64,000 nt of DNA from Acidimicrobiia bacterium (GTDB lineage Bacteria > Actinomycetota > Acidimicrobiia > Acidimicrobiales > Aldehydirespiratoraceae), in assembly GCA_022819505.1 (NCBI GenBank), contig JAJEHD010000015.1, positions 65,538 to 129,537 on the forward strand, given 5' to 3'. A program made the position numbers and the translations under genes. Below are positions 18,136 through 26,198 of this stretch, in pieces; the first letter of the stretch is position 1; every line of letters begins with the position of its first letter. The notes beneath the pieces are model-generated. The model saw only the letters and a list, made by a program, of their open reading frames with translations. It made no database searches and had not been told where the DNA came from.

Positions 18136-18157
18136 GTCAGGTCACCGACTCATCCGG

Positions 18158-18745
18158 TCACAGCGCCAGCAAGCTCGCGGCGGCCGCGCAGCCGAGCCCG
18201 GCCGCGGCTCCCGCTCCCAGGCGGCGAGCCCGGTCGGCGTGTAGGTCCAGACGGCGGTGCAGCCTGCGCAGATCGTCGGTTGTGCGCACCCGGCTGCTCA
18301 ACACCATGCTCGCTCCCCGGGCCGCGCCGAACGCAGCGCCGATCGCCAGGCCCGTGGTCGCCTCGCCCGCCAGCAGCGCAGCCAGCATGAACAGCGGCAC
18401 CAGCGCGGTGTTGACCACCGTCGCCACCGCGGCGCCGAGTTGCAGGCCGAAACCGGCCCCGTAGACCCACGACCGGTAGGCGACGACCCAGTCCTCGTTG
18501 ACCTGCCGCCGCCCCGGCAAACGCCGACCCGACATGTCCCATGCCGCGGCCACCGCGCACGCCCCGGCCAGCACCGTGAGCCGGGCACCGTCGCTGACAG
18601 AGCCGGCCAGCGCCTGCCCCAGTGCGCCCAGCCCGGCACCGACGACCGCTCCCCCGACCGCCGCTCCGAGAAACAGCCAACCCACCGTCAGCCACCATCG
18701 GTTGCCCCGGGCCCGCTCACCGAGCGGGCTGATGCTCGTCAGCAT
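18158..18745 (-). CDS. Hypothetical integral membrane protein
   Basis: A 195-residue protein with about four to five hydrophobic helices (WWLTVGWLFLGAAVGGAVVG, LTVLAGACAVAAAW, GFGLQLGAAVATVV, NTALVPLFMLAALLAG, AAAGLGCAAAASLL) and Arg-rich loops, including a basic cytoplasmic stretch near the C-terminus. No known family recognised. The ATG is preceded by TTGAGG about 7 bases upstream. It follows the MauD-like gene after an 80-base gap on the same strand and may belong to the same export or maturation cluster. Function not assignable from the sequence. Confidence 0.7.
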   Translation of the reverse strand: MLTSISPLGERARGNRWWLTVGWLFLGAAVGGAVVGAGLGALGQALAGSVSDGARLTVLAGACAVAAAWDMSGRRLPGRRQVNEDWVVAYRSWVYGAGFGLQLGAAVATVVNTALVPLFMLAALLAGEATTGLAIGAAFGAARGASMVLSSRVRTTDDLRRLHRRLDLHADRARRLGAGAAAGLGCAAAASLLAL

Positions 18746-18825
18746 CGACAGGCCTCAAGGCGACCATGCCGACCGCGCCCCGGCAGCCAGCGCCGCCATC
18801 GCTCCGATGGCCGCAACCGCAGTCA

Positions 18826-19617
18826 TCACTCGACCCGGCGGTCGCTCGAGTCGGCGCCGTTGCCGTGAACCGGAGCGGATCCTCCGGGGTAGAGACTCGG
18901 ATGGCCCGGGCCCACGCCGGCCGATCGAAGAGCGTCGTCGGCCCGGCGGGCCCGGCTTCGACCGGAGCGGCCCGCCCGCGGCCGTGCCCGTCCCCGCGTG
19001 CTGCGGGCCAGGTCGGCATCGTCCAGTGCCTCCTGCAACAGCTCGTGCAGTTGCTCCCAGCCCAAGGCGCTGCCCGCTCCTACGACCCGCCCGTCGACAC
19101 CGTCGACAAGCGCGAAGTACGGCGAGCCCGGAACGTCGTAGTCCTGCCACGCGGCCGACGACAGCACGGCCTTCACGCCGGGCGGGACCAGTTCCGCCAG
19201 CACCGACTCCGAGTCGTGGGCGGGGTCCTGGCCGACGATCACCAGGCGGGTGCCGTTGCCGGGCAGGTCGACTCCCGGGTCGGTAAACGCCTGCCAGAAC
19301 GGCTTGCAGGTGCGGCATCCCGACGACAGGAAGGCCAGCAGGGTGTGGTGCGGCACACCGGTGACCGCAACCATGGTGGGACCGCCCGCCGGCACGGTGC
19401 CGGCCAGATCCCAGGCATCTGTGCGCCCGGCCGGACCGGAGCCGTCGGCGCGGTCCGGATCGGGGGAAGGCGGCGAGGCGGCTCCGGACTCCTCGTCGAG
19501 GCCGATCCCGGCCCGGTCGAGGGCCCGCAGGATCTCGGCGTGGGTCCTGAGCAGCCCGAACACGATCAGGGCGAGTACGCCGACCGCGACGGCCAGCAGC
19601 ACAACCACCACCGTCAT
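18826..19617 (-). CDS. MauD-like membrane-anchored thioredoxin-fold protein
   Basis: A 263-residue protein. The N-terminal membrane anchor (VVVVLLAVAVGVLALIVFGLL) is followed by a Pro/Asp-rich linker and a thioredoxin-like domain with the redox-active motif SSGCRTCKPFW at about residues 99-109. The cis-Pro region appears as VPGSPYFALVDG. An Arg-rich, low-complexity C-terminal tail follows. MauD in methylamine-utilising bacteria helps form the six disulfides of the dehydrogenase light chain. The ATG overlaps the stop of the MauA-like gene (ATGA), so it very likely oxidises or isomerises the cysteines of that protein after export. Confidence 0.82.
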   Translation of the reverse strand: MTVVVVLLAVAVGVLALIVFGLLRTHAEILRALDRAGIGLDEESGAASPPSPDPDRADGSGPAGRTDAWDLAGTVPAGGPTMVAVTGVPHHTLLAFLSSGCRTCKPFWQAFTDPGVDLPGNGTRLVIVGQDPAHDSESVLAELVPPGVKAVLSSAAWQDYDVPGSPYFALVDGVDGRVVGAGSALGWEQLHELLQEALDDADLARSTRGRARPRAGRSGRSRARRADDALRSAGVGPGHPSLYPGGSAPVHGNGADSSDRRVE

Positions 19618-20831
19618 CGGGCCACCGCCGGGCTGTCGGGCGTCTCAGCATCCTGCGGCGGGGCCTCCTGCTCCTGCACCGGCGGGTCCACGGTCCGGAG
19701 GTGGTAGCGGTGAAGCAGCAACGCGACGTCGGCGCGGCTGGCCGGCAGGTCGGCTCCGAAGCGGTCGAGGTCGGTCCACCAGACGAGGTCCTTCTCGATC
19801 CCCCAGGCCAGCGCGCCGCGGAACCACGCGTCCTCGCCCACATCGGAGAACTCGATCTCTCCATCGCCCGGCGGCCCCCCAGCCAAGCGATGCAGGAAGA
19901 CGACGGCCTGTGCCCGGCTCACGTTGCTGGACGGGTCGAACCGGTCCGGCGCCCGGCCGGCGGTGATGGCGTTCTCGACCATCCAGGACACTGCGTGGGC
20001 GTAGTACGCGCCCGGGTCCACATCGTCGAACCCGTCGGTGCTCAGTGCGAGAGGCTCGCCGCGGTAGCGCCATAGGAAGGTGGCGAACTGGCCCCGGCTG
20101 ACCAACTCGTCGGGACCGAACAGGTCGTCGGTGAAGCCGGCCGCGATGCCCTCGCTCGCCATCCACTCGACGGCGCCGGCGTAGAGCGCCTTGGGGGGAA
20201 TGTCGGTGAAGCCGTCATGCAGGCAGGGCCGGTCGTGGAAGCGGGTGCTCTGGCTGTACAGCACCGGCGACGTTGCGCAGGCCGTGTCCCACTTCCAAGG
20301 GGGCACGCAGGTGACGATGCGGCATTTGAGCGGCCCTACGCACAGGTCCTGGTTGCACTGGCCGTAGCGGAAGCGAGTGCACTCCGACTTGCGGGTGTCG
20401 CAGCCGCCGTGGCATTGGCACCTGGCCGGGGTGCACGAGTTGGCGCAGAGACCTCCGGAGGAACACCGGCAGCCCTCGTCGCAGGTGAAGTTGCAGTCGA
20501 GGTAGTAGCGGGGCTGGGGGCCGTTCAGGTCGCAGAATCCCGAGCCGTCGGCCCTCCACCAGCCGGCGACGATCGTTCCCGGCGGGCAGAGGTTCTCGCC
20601 GGTGATCTTGCAGCAGAACTCGCTCCAGTTGTCACAGCACAGCGCCCCGGGACGGCATTTCCCGGGCGGGCAGTGCACGATCGCCGCCTCGGCTGTAGTC
20701 GGGCGCAGCGCGTATGCGACCGGAGCGACCGCGACCGCGGTGGCGGCCATGGCCGACTTGCGCAGGAAGCCCCGGCGCCCGGCGCGGCGGTCCACCACCC
20801 GCGATACCCGCTCGACCAGCGTGCGGCTCAC
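19614..20831 (-). CDS. Tat-exported MauA-like cysteine-rich protein with C-terminal S-layer homology repeats
   Basis: A 405-residue secreted protein. The Tat signal RRAGRRGFLRKSAM and a hydrophobic stretch end near AEA (about residue 50). The Cys-rich domain (about 55-190, more than 20 Cys) follows the methylamine dehydrogenase light-chain spacing: CCDNWSEFCC, then CPPGT, then a Trp pair (AGWW), then YYLDCN and CRC. Residues about 215-380 form three S-layer homology repeats (GFTDIPPKALYAGAVEWM, DDVDPGAYYAHAVSWM, SDVGEDAWFRGALAWG) that would anchor it to the cell wall. GTG start overlapping the mauE-like stop (GTGA). The heavy chain MauB and the cofactor-forming MauG are absent here, so methylamine oxidation is not established; a crosslinked Trp cofactor is only a possibility. 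Confidence 0.82.
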   Translation of the reverse strand: MSRTLVERVSRVVDRRAGRRGFLRKSAMAATAVAVAPVAYALRPTTAEAAIVHCPPGKCRPGALCCDNWSEFCCKITGENLCPPGTIVAGWWRADGSGFCDLNGPQPRYYLDCNFTCDEGCRCSSGGLCANSCTPARCQCHGGCDTRKSECTRFRYGQCNQDLCVGPLKCRIVTCVPPWKWDTACATSPVLYSQSTRFHDRPCLHDGFTDIPPKALYAGAVEWMASEGIAAGFTDDLFGPDELVSRGQFATFLWRYRGEPLALSTDGFDDVDPGAYYAHAVSWMVENAITAGRAPDRFDPSSNVSRAQAVVFLHRLAGGPPGDGEIEFSDVGEDAWFRGALAWGIEKDLVWWTDLDRFGADLPASRADVALLLHRYHLRTVDPPVQEQEAPPQDAETPDSPAVAR

Positions 20832-21424
20832 GGTCTCCCGCTCCCGTTGTGAGACATCGCCCCGACGGCGGTCGGCGGCGGCACGGCCCGGAACAGGCCC
20901 GTCCGGCCGCCGCCGGAGGACCGGGCCGCGAGCGCCTCGGGCAGGGCCGTGAAGGCCACCAGGACGAGCCCGGCCAGCAACACGACCACCACGGCCAGCG
21001 CGACACCGGTGGCGGGGCTCGTCCCCGCCGCCTGTACCAGCGCCGGGACGGGCGGGGAGGTCGCGCCGGCGGCGATGAACGACATCGCGGCCAGGGTCAG
21101 GTTGCCGGCGACATGGATCTTCGACGGCGGGGCGTCGAGGCGGCCGAAGCATCCGCAGGAATCGGCGCCCGCGAGGACGGCTCGGAGCACGATCAGGGCG
21201 AACGCCGCATACAGCAGTCCAACGATCCATGCCGCAAGGCCGCCGGCAATCAGAGCGGCTGTCCCTGCCGCAGCCTCCAGCACTCCGATGAGCCGCACCC
21301 CGACGGGGCGGGTCCTCAAGCCGACCAGTCCAGCGAACCCGTCCGCGGGACGGAGCAGCTTGGCCACGCCGGCCACCACCAGCAGCAGCGCGGCCGACGC
21401 GTGGAGCGCGGACACGACAGACAC
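20828..21424 (-). CDS. MauE-like membrane protein (DoxX/MauE family)
   Basis: A 198-residue polytopic membrane protein. The N-terminal helix begins ASAALLLVVAGVAKLLRP, as in DoxX/MauE proteins, and after the third helix comes the paired-cysteine motif DSCGCFGR characteristic of MauE. A further helix follows (VALAVVVVLLAGLVLVAF). MauE is thought to work with MauD in disulfide formation or transport during light-chain maturation. GTG start. First gene of the cluster, followed with a GTGA overlap by the MauA-like gene and then the MauD-like gene, giving a compact substrate-plus-maturation set. Confidence 0.82.
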   Translation of the reverse strand: MSVVSALHASAALLLVVAGVAKLLRPADGFAGLVGLRTRPVGVRLIGVLEAAAGTAALIAGGLAAWIVGLLYAAFALIVLRAVLAGADSCGCFGRLDAPPSKIHVAGNLTLAAMSFIAAGATSPPVPALVQAAGTSPATGVALAVVVVLLAGLVLVAFTALPEALAARSSGGGRTGLFRAVPPPTAVGAMSHNGSGRP

Positions 21425-21488
21425 AAGCGGCGATGCTAACGGCCCCGGCCCTCAGGGGACCAGCCGTCGAACCAGCAGGACTGCGGCG

Positions 21489-22325
21489 CTAAATCCCCGG
21501 GGTCCGGTAGCCGTCGGACCGCCACAGGATCGGGAAGTGGTTCTCGTCCATGTGGTCGTCGGTGAGCCGCGCGTAGCGGGAGTAGATCGGCCCGTTGCCC
21601 TCACCGAAGCCGGCCCGCCTGAAGCGGGCCTCGCTGCTGGCGCAGTGCAGCACGAGGGACCGGCGGTGCCGCCCGGAGCGGTTGGGGCCCGAGCCGTGCC
21701 ACGCCCACCCGTGGTGGAACGCCCCGCCGCCTGCGGCCACCTCCACCGCCGCGATGTCCAGCTCGACGCCCAGACTCTCCGCCGCGGCCACCACCGGGGC
21801 CCGGTAGTCGTCGGGCGCGTGGAACTGGCCCATCACGTCGGCTCCGGCGGGCCAGCGATGCGACCCCCTGGCCAGCTCCATGGTGCCGCCGGCCGCGGTG
21901 GTGTCATCGAGAGCGATCCAGCACGAGAACATCTCCGTGGGCGTGTACCAGGCCAGATAGGCGTTGTCGCGGTGGAAACCGAGCGACCGGGCGCCGGGCG
22001 GCTTCCAGATCACGTTGTCCTGGACGATCCGGGCCCCGGGCCAGCCCGCCAGCCGGGCCACGGCCTCGCCCAGCTGGCCGTCGAGCACCACCGACGCGAT
22101 CAACCGGTCGGCCTTCCAGCCGTTGCAGATCTGGCGGGCGAGCGTCGGATCGCTGGCGCCCTCCTGCCAGTTGACCTCGTCGGGGGCGGTGCCGGTCTCG
22201 AAATCGCCCCGGAACAGCCGCTCGAACCGCTCCTTCAACGGATCGATCAGGTCGGCGTCGATCAGTGAACCGACGGTGACGAACCCGTCGGCCTGGAACC
22301 TGGCCTCATCGGCGGCTGCGAGCAT
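21489..22325 (-). CDS. Phytanoyl-CoA dioxygenase (PhyH) family Fe(II)/2-oxoglutarate oxygenase
   Basis: A 278-residue non-heme iron oxygenase. The iron-binding HxD is in GFHRDNAYLAW, the distal His in GGAFHHGWAWHGSG, and the 2-oxoglutarate-binding Arg in RSGRHRRSLVLH. Such enzymes hydroxylate small molecules or CoA esters with succinate release. ATG at 22325; a GTG one codon upstream is also possible. It is divergent from the luciferase-like gene at 22443, and the shared gap contains one copy of the island's GTC-N-GAC element, so it may be coregulated with the catabolic island although the promoter geometry on this strand is unclear. Confidence 0.88.
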   Translation of the reverse strand: MLAAADEARFQADGFVTVGSLIDADLIDPLKERFERLFRGDFETGTAPDEVNWQEGASDPTLARQICNGWKADRLIASVVLDGQLGEAVARLAGWPGARIVQDNVIWKPPGARSLGFHRDNAYLAWYTPTEMFSCWIALDDTTAAGGTMELARGSHRWPAGADVMGQFHAPDDYRAPVVAAAESLGVELDIAAVEVAAGGGAFHHGWAWHGSGPNRSGRHRRSLVLHCASSEARFRRAGFGEGNGPIYSRYARLTDDHMDENHFPILWRSDGYRTPGI

Positions 22326-22384
22326 CACCCCCAAGCTAGAGCCCGAGCCTGTCGCTCGCGGCAGCCTCGCTGGCTCGGCCTCTG

Positions 22385-22405
22385 GGTCAAATGTCTGACT
22401 ATTGT
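22385..22405 (+). promoter_or_regulatory. GTC-N-GAC element with TATTGT -10 box (site 1 of the putative regulon)
   Basis: GGTCAAATGTCTGAC (22385-22399) directly abuts a TATTGT -10 box (22400-22405), 38 bases before the GTG of the luciferase-like gene. The core GTCTGAC is the same as at sites 35122-35150 and closely related to four others in the window. No good -35 box stands 16-18 bases upstream, so this promoter may need an activator or differ from the TTGACC class. Confidence 0.5.
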
Positions 22406-22442
22406 TCACCGGGCCGCGCAAGCGATGACGGAAGGAGCGGCA

Positions 22443-23471
22443 GTGGCGCCTGTGGGCGACATCAAGATCGGCTTGTTCCTCACCAATCAGCACCCGGTGG
22501 GCGCCGACCTGGTGGCGGGGATGGACGATCAGCTCCGGATGGTTCGAGCGGTCCGCGACCGCGGCTGGGACTCGATCTGGGCAGGGCAGCACTACCTGCC
22601 CGACGGCATGGCCATGCCGCAGTGCGTGCCGTTTGTGAGTCGCATCACTGCCGAGTGCGGACCCATGGAGGTCGGGATCGGGATACTGCTGCTGGCGCTC
22701 CACAACCCGCTGGACGTGGCCGAGACGTGGGCGTCGGTCGACGTGCTGTGCGACGGGCGGCTCACCTTCGGGGTGGGACTGGGCTACCGCGAGGTGGAGT
22801 ACCGCGGCTTCGGGCTCGATCCGAAGTCCAAGGTAAGGCGGTTCGAGGCCAACCTCGACCTGGTCAAGCGACTCTGGACAACCGACGACGTCGACTCCGA
22901 TCTCGAGTGGTGCCGCCTGGAGTCGGTGACCCTCAACATCAAGCCCGTCCAGAAGCCCCGACCGCCGATCTGGATCGCGGCCAACGCCCACGCCGCGGTG
23001 GAGCGGGCCGCCCGCATGGGCGACGCCTGGATGATCAACCCCCACGCCACCACCGACACGATCACCGAGCAGGCCGCCCTGTTCCGGGCCACCCGCCAGA
23101 GCGAGGGCCTGCCCCCGGCCACGACCATGCCGGCGATGCGGGAGATCTACTGCGCCCCGACCCGGGCCCTGGCGGTGGAGCGGGCCGCCCCCTACCTGCT
23201 GAAGAAGTACCGGCACTATGCCGACTGGGGCCAGCACAAGGCCCTGCCCGGCGACGAGGACTTCCGGGCCACCTTCGACGAGCTGTCCAGGGGCCGGTTC
23301 ATCGTCGGCACGCCCGACGACTGCCTCGAGAGGCTGCTCCCGTGGCGTGACGAGCTCGGCGTGGACCACTTCATCTTCCGCACCGACTGGGTGGGCATGC
23401 CCGCAGACACCGCCCTACAGTCCATCGACTTGCTCGACCGCGAGGTGGTTCCGGTGCTGCGAGCGACCTGA
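22443..23471 (+). CDS. Luciferase-like flavin-dependent monooxygenase (LLM), copy 1
   Basis: A 342-residue TIM-barrel flavin oxidoreductase of the bacterial luciferase-like family (F420 or FMN). Family segments are WDSIWAGQHYLPD, the barrel strand LTFGVGLGYREVEYRGFG and PPIWIAANAHAAVERAARMGDAW. I chose the GTG at 22443 because GGAAGGAG ends 6 bases before it; the ATG at 22425 would put that site inside the gene. It is the first gene of an LLM-RidA-LLM-LLM run, preceded by regulon site 1. RidA next door recalls the Rut pathway, in which a flavin-peroxide LLM opens a nitrogen ring, but the other Rut genes are absent. Confidence 0.9.
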   Translation: MAPVGDIKIGLFLTNQHPVGADLVAGMDDQLRMVRAVRDRGWDSIWAGQHYLPDGMAMPQCVPFVSRITAECGPMEVGIGILLLALHNPLDVAETWASVDVLCDGRLTFGVGLGYREVEYRGFGLDPKSKVRRFEANLDLVKRLWTTDDVDSDLEWCRLESVTLNIKPVQKPRPPIWIAANAHAAVERAARMGDAWMINPHATTDTITEQAALFRATRQSEGLPPATTMPAMREIYCAPTRALAVERAAPYLLKKYRHYADWGQHKALPGDEDFRATFDELSRGRFIVGTPDDCLERLLPWRDELGVDHFIFRTDWVGMPADTALQSIDLLDREVVPVLRAT

Positions 23472-23536
23472 GTTCCGGCGCAGCGCCCAGCCATCCACGA
23501 CGCCATCCAGGACGACCCTGCAAAGGAGAACAGCAA

Positions 23537-23986
23537 ATGGTGGACAAGACCATCATCAACCCCAACATCGGCGCCGGCTGGAGCGCGCTCGAGACCTCCG
23601 ACGTGGGCGAGCTCGTCCACTCCGGGGGCGTGGTAGTGGAAGCCGGCGACCTCACGTTCGTCTACCTGTCGGGCCGCACCGCCACCGACGGGGACAGCGA
23701 CGTCGTCGTCGGGGTGGGCGACATCGCCGAGCAGACCCGCCAGGTCATCCGCAACCTGCTGTCGGCCCTGGAGCCGCTGGGCGGCACCATCGACGACATC
23801 GTCCGGGTGCGGGTCTACATGACCCCTCCGTTCACGAAGGAGAAGTTCGGCCAGATCCACGACGCCCGGGCGGAGTTCTTCAACAAGGACCACTACCCGG
23901 CCAGCACGCTGGTGGTGGTCCACGGGCTGGCCCGGCCCGACGCCCTGATCGAGATCGACGCCGACGCGGTGATCTCCAAGAAGTAG
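23537..23986 (+). CDS. RidA/YjgF/YER057c-family protein, copy 1
   Basis: A 149-residue RidA-fold protein (trimeric; hydrolyses enamines/imines or aminoacrylates in characterised members). Family segments are FVYLSGRTATDG, NLLSALEPLGGTIDDIVRVRVYMT and the C-terminal strand ALIEIDADAVI. The arginine that binds the carboxylate in archetypal RidA (about position 105) lies in VRVRVYM or the following loop; the usual GPYSQ entry is missing, so it belongs to a divergent subgroup. A good GGAGA Shine-Dalgarno precedes the ATG. It lies between two LLM genes and probably removes a reactive imine made by one of them. Confidence 0.9.
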   Translation: MVDKTIINPNIGAGWSALETSDVGELVHSGGVVVEAGDLTFVYLSGRTATDGDSDVVVGVGDIAEQTRQVIRNLLSALEPLGGTIDDIVRVRVYMTPPFTKEKFGQIHDARAEFFNKDHYPASTLVVVHGLARPDALIEIDADAVISKK

Positions 23987-24025
23987 CCGGCGACAGCCAC
24001 GGCGCCCGCCAGCAGCGGCCGAAGA

Positions 24026-25060
24026 ATGAAGATCGCCCTCAACGTCCTCCAGCAGGGCCCCATGTCCGGCGGGCCCGAGTGGTGGAAGATGTGCGACGAC
24101 GCCGGGGTGGACGTGATCGGACTGCCCGACTCGCCCGCCCTGGTCCGCGAGCTCTACGTGGTGGCTGCGCTCTGCGCCCAGCAGACCTCGCGGGCGCGGA
24201 TCATGACCTCGGTCACCAACCCCCTGTCGCGGGATCCCTCGGTGACCGCGGCCTCGCTCCTGTCTCTGGAGGAGATCGCGCCCGGCCGGATCGCCTGCGG
24301 CATCGGCACCGGTGACAGCGCACTGTGGGGGGTGGGGCTGCGCCCGGCCACGGTGGCCCAGCTGCGGGACTACATCGTGGCCGTCAAGGCGCTGCTGCGG
24401 GGCGATGAGGCCGGCTATCAGGGCCGCAGGTTCCGCATGCAGTGGACGGACCTGCCGGTCCCCGCCGACATTCCGGTGATCGTCCCCGTCTCGGGTCCGA
24501 GGGTCCTGCGCATGGCCTGCGAGGTGTCCGACGGGATGCTGCTGTCGATGGGTTTCGGAACCCACAACGTGGACTACGTCCTCAGCCTCGTCGAGGAAGG
24601 TTGTGCGGCCGCGGGCCGTGATCCGGGCGAGCTGGAGCTGTGGTGGAACTCCGAGATCGTCTTCGGTGACAGCGTCGATGAAGCCCTCGGACGGGGCATG
24701 GGCGTCGGCACCGAGTGGCTGACCATGGGCACGCTGGAGGGAAAGCAGATCCCCGAGCACCTCAGAGCGGCCCTGGTGCAGTTCAACGAGGACACCCACA
24801 ACCTTGGCTCGGAGTACCAGGACGAGAACCGCGAGCGGGCGCTGATCGCCCGGGCCAAGGAGCTTGGCCTGTACGAGTGGCTGCTGGCCAGAGCACCCGG
24901 ATTGTGGGGCACCCCTGCCGATGTGGCCGCCAGGCTGCGGGAGCTGGAGTCGCAGGGCATGGACCACTGGATGTTCTACGTCGGCCGCAGCGAGAGCGAC
25001 CGCATGAACCAGCTGCGACTCATCTGCGAGGGCGTCATGCCCCTGCTGGACCTTGGCTGA
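24026..25060 (+). CDS. Luciferase-like flavin-dependent monooxygenase (LLM), copy 2
   Basis: A 344-residue LLM-family TIM barrel, probably using F420 or FMN. Supporting segments are the N-terminal strand MKIALNVLQQGP, RARIMTSVTNPLSRDPSVTAASLLSLEEIAPGR, ACGIGTGDSALWGVG and VPVSGPRVLRMACEVSDGML. The GxGtGds pattern resembles the methylenetetrahydromethanopterin reductase-like F420 subgroup. It begins 39 bases after ridA and its last codons overlap the proposed start of the third LLM gene, so the four genes form one transcript. The substrate is unknown. Confidence 0.9.
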   Translation: MKIALNVLQQGPMSGGPEWWKMCDDAGVDVIGLPDSPALVRELYVVAALCAQQTSRARIMTSVTNPLSRDPSVTAASLLSLEEIAPGRIACGIGTGDSALWGVGLRPATVAQLRDYIVAVKALLRGDEAGYQGRRFRMQWTDLPVPADIPVIVPVSGPRVLRMACEVSDGMLLSMGFGTHNVDYVLSLVEEGCAAAGRDPGELELWWNSEIVFGDSVDEALGRGMGVGTEWLTMGTLEGKQIPEHLRAALVQFNEDTHNLGSEYQDENRERALIARAKELGLYEWLLARAPGLWGTPADVAARLRELESQGMDHWMFYVGRSESDRMNQLRLICEGVMPLLDLG

Positions 25061-26198
25061 GACAGGCCGCGATACGCCGCGGCCGCGTCTGGGGGTGGCC
25101 CTGGCGTGCGGCCCCTCCAATGCCGTGGCTCTTGCCGTCGAGGCGGAGCGGGCCGGATTCGACAGCGTCTGGACCACCGAGTTCAGCTGGCGCTCGGCCA
25201 CCGTGCCGATGGCCGCCATCGCCGCAGTCACCGATCGGGTCGCCATCGGATCGGCCATCGCCTACGCACTGGGCCGGAGCCCGACGGTCCTGGCCGCAGA
25301 GGCCCGCGACATCGACGAGCTCAGCGGCGGGCGCCTCATCCTGGGACTGGGCAGCGCGCAGCCGGCCCGGATCCGCCGATGGCTCGGTACCGATCCGACC
25401 GATGTTCCCGCCCGGGTCACCGAGGTGATCGAATCGGTGCGGACGCTGTGGAGGCTGGGTGAGGATCCGGTGAGCTACCGCGGTCGCCATGTGCAGGTGG
25501 ACATCGAGGCCACCCCGAGCGCGTACCCGCCCCGCCGCCGGGACATCCCGATCTTGCTGGCGGCCGTGAACCGCAGGATGCTGCGGGTGGCCGGCGCGAT
25601 CGCCGACGGACTCATCGCGCATCCGATTGTCGACGGGTCCGCCCTACGGGAGCTGGTGCGGCCCACGCTGGAGGCGGCCGCGAACTCAGCCGGACGGGCC
25701 ACGGCTCCGCAGGTGGCGGCCATGGTGATCGCCGTGGTCGACGACGACGAGGAGCGGGCCCGACGGAACGCGGCCGCCCAGATCGCCTTCTACGCCCAGC
25801 ACGAGGCCTACGAGCCGCTGATGCGCCATTACGGCTTTGGAGGGGCCTCGGGCTCGATCCGCGACGCGGCCCGCCGCGGCGACTGGAACGCGGCGGTGGC
25901 GGCCGTGCCGGATCAGATGATCGACCGGCTGTCGGTGGCCGGGCCCGCAGGCCGGGTGAAGGCCCGGATCAACGCTCGGATGGATGCAGCCGGCTGCGAC
26001 ACGCTGATTCTGCACACCCCGTCGATGCTGATGGCGGACCCTGAAGCTAGGGCCTCCGGCGACCCGTCCTCGACCTACCGCCAGCACGCGTCCCGACTGA
26101 TCGACGCCTTGCGGACGCCTGATCAATCCTCGTCGATAGTGAGCGGTCGGGCTGCCTCCGGGAACATCCCGGCGTCGTGTGAGCAGCCCCGCTTGTAG
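25053..26198 (+). CDS. Luciferase-like flavin-dependent monooxygenase (LLM), copy 3
   Basis: A 381-residue LLM-family barrel: RLGVALACGPSNAVALAVEAERAGFDSVWTTEF at the N-terminus, GGRLILGLGSAQPARIRRWLG, DIPILLAAVNRRMLRVAGAIADGL. The only start giving a full barrel is TTG at 25053, overlapping the preceding stop by 8 bases; an internal GTG at the LGV position would cut into the first strand, so the TTG with translational coupling is preferred but not certain. Its C-terminal tail overlaps the convergent MaoC gene by 76 bases. Last gene of the LLM-RidA transcript. Confidence 0.85.
   Translation: MAETGRDTPRPRLGVALACGPSNAVALAVEAERAGFDSVWTTEFSWRSATVPMAAIAAVTDRVAIGSAIAYALGRSPTVLAAEARDIDELSGGRLILGLGSAQPARIRRWLGTDPTDVPARVTEVIESVRTLWRLGEDPVSYRGRHVQVDIEATPSAYPPRRRDIPILLAAVNRRMLRVAGAIADGLIAHPIVDGSALRELVRPTLEAAANSAGRATAPQVAAMVIAVVDDDEERARRNAAAQIAFYAQHEAYEPLMRHYGFGGASGSIRDAARRGDWNAAVAAVPDQMIDRLSVAGPAGRVKARINARMDAAGCDTLILHTPSMLMADPEARASGDPSSTYRQHASRLIDALRTPDQSSSIVSGRAASGNIPASCEQPRL

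Noticed and set aside
19614..21424. A working methylamine dehydrogenase operon
   Set aside because: The heavy chain and MauG are missing and the MauA-like protein carries wall-binding repeats, so the activity cannot be claimed.
22326..23369. N-terminal extension of the PhyH frame
   Set aside because: Open by chance; it runs antisense through the LLM gene and across the promoter, and the PhyH family start fits 22325.
22443..23986. Assignment of the LLM-RidA genes to the Rut uracil pathway
   Set aside because: The isochorismatase-like RutB, the reductase pair RutE/RutF and the uracil permease are not found, and the LLM sequence is not a clear RutA.
23216..25258. Minus-strand open frame (680 codons) opposite the LLM-RidA genes
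   Set aside because: Antisense shadow of three well-supported genes.
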